Below, one piece after another: positions 37,901 through 43,900 of a stretch of DNA of 64,000 bases. How positions within the stretch are numbered: the first letter of the stretch is position 1; each line of letters begins with the position of its first letter. Source of the stretch: Corella eumyota (taxonomy: Eukaryota > Chordata > Ascidiacea > Phlebobranchia > Corellidae); contig OY720102.1 of assembly GCA_963082875.1 (NCBI GenBank), positions 12,560,990 to 12,624,989 of the forward strand. Direction: 5' to 3'. The position numbers and the translations under genes are program-made. The notes under the pieces were generated by a model. That model ran no database searches, was not told where the DNA came from, and saw nothing but the letters and a program-made list of their open reading frames with translations.

Positions 37901-40900
37901 CATCCCTTAACATTACCACAAAAAAGTACAATAAAGCTCACATAAAAACAAGATCAAGAATTGAACAGTCTTTTGGCATTTTAAAACAAAGGTTTCGGGC
38001 CCTTACAATTCCACTTCGGACACGTCCGGACAATTCAATAATTATAATAGTTGCAATTATGTGTCTTCATAATTTTGCACTGAAAACAAGGCAAGAGAAA
38101 CTGGCACCTTACGATGCTGAAATCCCAGTAATTGAAACAAATGGAGGAGCTGGTCATTCATTGGCTGGGTGAGCTGTGCGAGACCAAATAATAAATAACT
38201 ATTTTCAGTAATATTTAAATTTAAGAAGAAATTTTTACGTTAATATAGTTAGACTGCATAAACAATTTTGTTTATGTGTTTTATGTAATCTTTTTGTAGC
38301 TGGGAATAAAATGGATAATAAAATTAGAACTCTTAACTACGATCAAAGCGAAGGAGAAGTACTGTTGGAATTGGTAAAATCTTATCCAGTTATAACTTCA
38401 AAATTAACAAATTTTTCTACCACAACTGCAAAAAAAATGCTTGGGTTGATTTAACAAAAAAATTAATTTAATCAATATACGATGCAATAGAACACCAGAA
38501 AATTTACAAAATTTATACAAAAATATTAAAAAGAAAGCCAAATCAGCTAATACAGAATAAAAAAGAGAATTTAGAAAAACAGGAGGTGGCCTACCACCTA
38601 ACCCCATTAGCTCTTTTACACAGAAAGTCATTTGTGAGTAACAATTATATTTTTTAATAAACCAAATAACACACAACGATAAATTTACTACAAACCTGCA
38701 AAACTTTGTTTTAAATAATAGCTTTAATTCCCAATGAAATCAATTCACTGCATAACAGTTTTGATGATGATGCCTTGCCGATTCTTGATCTTACTGGTAG
38801 CACCTCAGCCATGATCAAATTGTTACTGAATGTTCTTCAAATGGAGAAATTTTTATAGAATGTAAAGAATTACCAGGTTAAATTTCATGTTGTGAATATT
38901 ATTACCAATGAAGAGTTCTAGTTTTAAAAAAGAAGTTACAAAAATTTAATTTTAAATTATGTTGTAAAAAAGTAATACCAGTCTGTTCATAGATGTTGTA
39001 GTACAAGATTCACCTGAGAAAAACAAAAAAATAGTGTCGATCAAGTACTAAGTAAGTCAATGCAAAAAAATAAATATTGTTGTCACCTTTAAGTTTATTA
39101 ATTTTTGTAATGAAGTTATTTAAATAATTTTGAAGAAAAAAAGTCTTTAAAAAAAGAAAAAGCGATTCTGGTGATGTAAGGGAGGCAAAAATGTACTAAC
39201 CAAAAAGTTACTAATAAAGGACCAAGAAATGAAACGTAAAGAACACGATTTAAAAATGAAAGAACTTGAAATAAAAATAGAGCAAACAAAAAATTTAAAA
39301 AATTACCGAGCAGCATGTTTAAACAACTTTTATGAAATTTAATAGTTTGCATATTTATTTATTGTATTATTTATGTTTTTATATTTTGTTACTCAAAAAA
39401 AATAGTTTAAAATTTAAATAAAAGGGTTTACTTTCCACTTCGCATAAATATAATACCAAAGCTTTACTAGATTGAAAATATGATTCCCTGTCCAAAATAG
39501 GTATTTACTGAGAGCAAAATGCTTAAAACCATCATCGCACATTTCCTTGTTTAGCCAAGCCAGGGTGGACAGTTATTAACTTCAACGACATAAAAGTATT
39601 CTCTAAACTTTGTGACTTGCTCATTGTTAGGGATTGACAGGATGTTTGTTATTTCTAATTTCAATAACTACAATAAAGGTTAAATATATTGCCCTTGTGA
39701 CAACTTAATAAAATACTGCTTAAATAGTTAATTATAAATCTTTTAACTAAATTTATTTGGCAGAGCCCATATAAAACTTAGGTTGTAACTGACTATACAC
39801 ATTTTATATGCATTTAACAGGAGACAAAAATAGGTAAAATACCTCACAATGATATGTCCGGTACATCACTGATGATTTACGGACTGACTAAAGCCATTAC
39901 AACCAGTACTAACTAATAATACAACTTTGCTTTGCTGTTGTATTGTTTTCCATAGGCTACCTATGAATTACTATTGACTCTGTCCAAACGATCACAACAA
40001 CTTTTAGGCCAATCTAGTTTTACTATTGGACTATTGCCGTAATTTTTTTTTGATAAAGTAGCTAATTAATTTTAAGTTCACTTGAGTTTAAACCATCTCA
40101 ATTGGCAGGTTAACTTTTTAGCGATTTAACTCGACTTTAATCACTCCACCCTAAGTGTGATAATAAGTAAATTTTAAGTTTGAATATTTCAGATAAATAA
40201 CAAGTTGGTAAAAATTAAAATTGTTCATTTCTGTGTTACTTAAATATTTTTAATATATAACAAGTTAGCAAAAATTAAATGTTGTTAATTTTTGTTTTAC
40301 TTCAAAATTTTAGTTATTATTATTTTTATAAAATATTTTGTTAAACAGTTTTTATCCTAGTTATTTTAATTAAAGTAATCTTCAAATTAAGTAAAATATA
40401 AATTTGGTTTTAGATAAAGTTGAACTTAACAGGGAACAAAATCGGTGATGAAGCTGTAACATTACTGGGTGAGGTTATTGACAAGTTTGAGGAACTTAAT
40501 ATTAGTAATTGTTACATCACAGAAGTTGGTGGATTGGCCATTGCTAGAGCTTGTTCAAAACTAACGAATACTGTGAGTATATTACTTTATTGCTTGGTAT
40601 TTAAAGATTATTTATTTAAACAAGCACTAGATTTAAATAACATTTAATATTAAAATTACTTTATGTAACAACAAAACTTTTTTATTTAGTTTATAGAAAT
40701 ATAAACACAATTTTATTTTCAATTTTATAACAAGAAGTAAAAACGGTCACAATGCCCATTAACTTTAACAATGGGTCATTATTAAGTTACAATTTATTGT
40801 ATTATATTTAAATAAAATTATTTTGGTATTTTTCCTATTTTGAAATAATTAAAAATTAATAAAATGTTTTTTATTAAATTTCTGGTATAATTTAAGAGTA

Positions 40901-43900
40901 TTGATAAATTTAGTCATTAATATTATTTTTAATTTATGTTAATTAGTAGTTTAAGTTATTTTATTTAAACTTAAAGTTTAACTTCACTTACTAAAATTAA
41001 CTACAACAATTAAATTTACTGATTCAATAATTATCGGATTAATAGTTGTTTTAAATTAATTATTTGAATTAGAGTAATTTTTAAATTAAGTAAAATATAA
41101 ATTTTGTTTTAGATAAAGTTGAACATTTAAAATTAAAATTGATTTGTTTAAACAAAACTTTAATTTTTATTAAATTTATAATTTTGTAAAAAAAGTTAAA
41201 CAGTCACAATGCCCATTAACATTAACAATGCTCCATTGTTAAGTTACAATCCATTGTACTAATGTTTGCTAAAATAAGTTTTAGTATTTTTCCAGAATCA
41301 AATTATTTGAAAATTAAAAGTTTTAAAAATTAATAAATGCAACATGTAACCTAACCACAAGAACAATTTAAATCTTTAGAAAATGTTTAAATTTAACAAT
41401 TATTATTTTTTGAAGTTATATCAAACAAATTTAATTTTAAACATTTAAAACATTTTTTTAGTGACATTAAACAAATTTAGTTTTAAACATTTAAATATTT
41501 TGGCTCATTTATTAAAAAACGATTTATAAATTAACAGTAAAATTTTATTAAAACAATAAGGGTGGAGTTATTAAAGTCGAGTTAACTTAATCCCTGATTA
41601 ACTTTTTATTTTTTTTGTGTTATTAAAGTTGAGTTAAACTAGGATTAACTAATCCTAGTTTAACTTGTGATATTTGTCGAAAAACTGGTTTAAACCGGTT
41701 TGAAATCGCTATAGCGAATCAAAACAGCGAACGACAATTTTTGTTGATTTTCGCTGTAACCAAGGATGTTTTGTTCACTTTTTTGCACGAGATTTAAGTT
41801 TTTGTAAATAATAAGGCTAAACATGATTTTGAAGGGTTTTAGTAATAATTAAACATTTAAATTTCTTTATTAAGTTAGACTTAGTTAAGATAAGTTACTG
41901 TTAGTAAACAAAAAACAGAACTTCAGCCTATTTAGGCTTAAGATTACTATCATAAAAAAAATGAATGCTATAGAAACTTTTTTTACAAATTGTTCTTAAA
42001 TATTGTCAATAGGAATAAACGATTGTTAAGTAATTTTTTATTAAAATGGATACTTTGGAAATTGTTGAAATAACAAATACAAAATACGAAATTCCAAAAA
42101 AACGATTAAAAGATATCACAAATCTCTGGAAAAATATACAGAAAGAGAAATAGTCCAGCGTTACAGATTTAATAAAAATAGCATTGTACAACTTTATAAC
42201 ATTACTGAAAAAGATTTAAGTTTAAAAATTAGAAGCCATGGTGTTTCAGCATTGTTGCAGCTTTTGATAACCCTTAGGTTTTATGCAACAGAAAATTTGC
42301 AACGTAGTGATGGGGACTTAGTTGGGGTACATAGATGCACGGTGTGCCTTATCGTACATTGGATTTCTAAGTGTATAGCTTCACGCAAACATTTATTTGT
42401 AACTTTTCCTAGTGGATTGGCTCTGCAAACATGCATGGATGATTTTGGGCAAGTTTCAGGGTTTCCCAACGTAGTTGGAGCAATAGATGGCACACATATC
42501 CCCATTGTTTCACCTGGTGGTGATTCTCCTAAGGTGTTCAGAAACAAAAAAGGATTTTTTTTAGTTAATGTTTAGGCCATCTGTGATACTCATCGAGTAT
42601 TTACCAACATTGTTGTGCGTTGGCCAGGATCGACTTATCACTCCCGAATTTTTGAAAATTCAAGAATTCGTGACCATTTTGAAGATTGATTTGTGTCTGG
42701 TCTGTTGTTAGGTGACAATGGTTACCCCTGTAAAAAATATTTAATTACTCTATTACTTCATCCCTTAACATTACCACAAAAAAGTACAATAAAGCTCACA
42801 TAAAAACAAGATCAAGAATTGAACAGTCTTTTGGCATTTTAAAACAAAGGTTTCGGGCCCTTACAATTCCACTTCGGACACGTCCGGACAATTCAATAAT
42901 TATAATAGTTGCAATTATGTGTCTTCATAATTTTGCACTGAAAACAAGGCAAGAGAAACTGGCACCTTACGATGCTGAAATCCCAGTAATTGAAACAAAT
43001 GGAGGAGCTGGTCATTCATTGGCTGGGTGAGCTGTGCGAGACCAAATAATAAATAACTATTTTCAGTAATATTTAAATTTAAGAAGAAATTTTTACGTTA
43101 ATATAGTTAGACTGCATAAACAATTTTGTTTATGTGTTTTATGTAATCTTTTTGTAGCTGGGAATAAAATGGATAATAAAATTAGAACTCTTAACTACGA
43201 TCAAAGCGAAGGAGAAGTACTGTTGGAATTGGTAAAATCTTATCCAGTTATAACTTCAAAATTAACAAATTTTTCTACCACAACTGCAAAAAAAATGCTT
43301 GGGTTGATTTAACAAAAAAATTAATTTAATCAATATACGATGCAATAGAACACCAGAAAATTTACAAAATTTATACAAAAATATTAAAAAGAAAGCCAAA
43401 TCAGCTAATACAGAATAAAAAAGAGAATTTAGAAAAACAGGAGGTGGCCTACCACCTAACCCCATTAGCTCTTTTACACAGAAAGTCATTTGTGAGTAAC
43501 AATTATATTTTTTAATAAACCAAATAACACACAACGATAAATTTACTACAAACCTGCAAAACTTTGTTTTAAATAATAGCTTTAATTCCCAATGAAATCA
43601 ATTCACTGCATAACAGTTTTGATGATGATGCCTTGCCGATTCTTGATCTTACTGGTAGCACCTCAGCCATGATCAAATTGTTACTGAATGTTCTTCAAAT
43701 GGAGAAATTTTTATAGAATGTAAAGAATTACCAGGTTAAATTTCATGTTGTGAATATTATTACCAATGAAGAGTTCTAGTTTTAAAAAAGAAGTTACAAA
43801 AATTTAATTTTAAATTATGTTGTAAAAAAGTAATACCAGTCTGTTCATAGATGTTGTAGTACAAGATTCACCTGAGAAAAACAAAAAAATAGTGTCGATC

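Larger units (their letters stand above)
36702..40151 (+). mobile_element. PIF/Harbinger element H2
   Basis: 3,450 bp between TAA target copies (36699-36701 and 40152-40154). Ends are GGGTGGAGTTATTAAAGTCG and the inverse of GGGTGGAGTGATTAAAGTCG. Longer than H1 through extra bases near 37005-37110 (TTAGACTTAGTTAAGATAAG). Both proteins are broken. Copy in unit 1 of the 4,858-bp duplication. Confidence 0.95.
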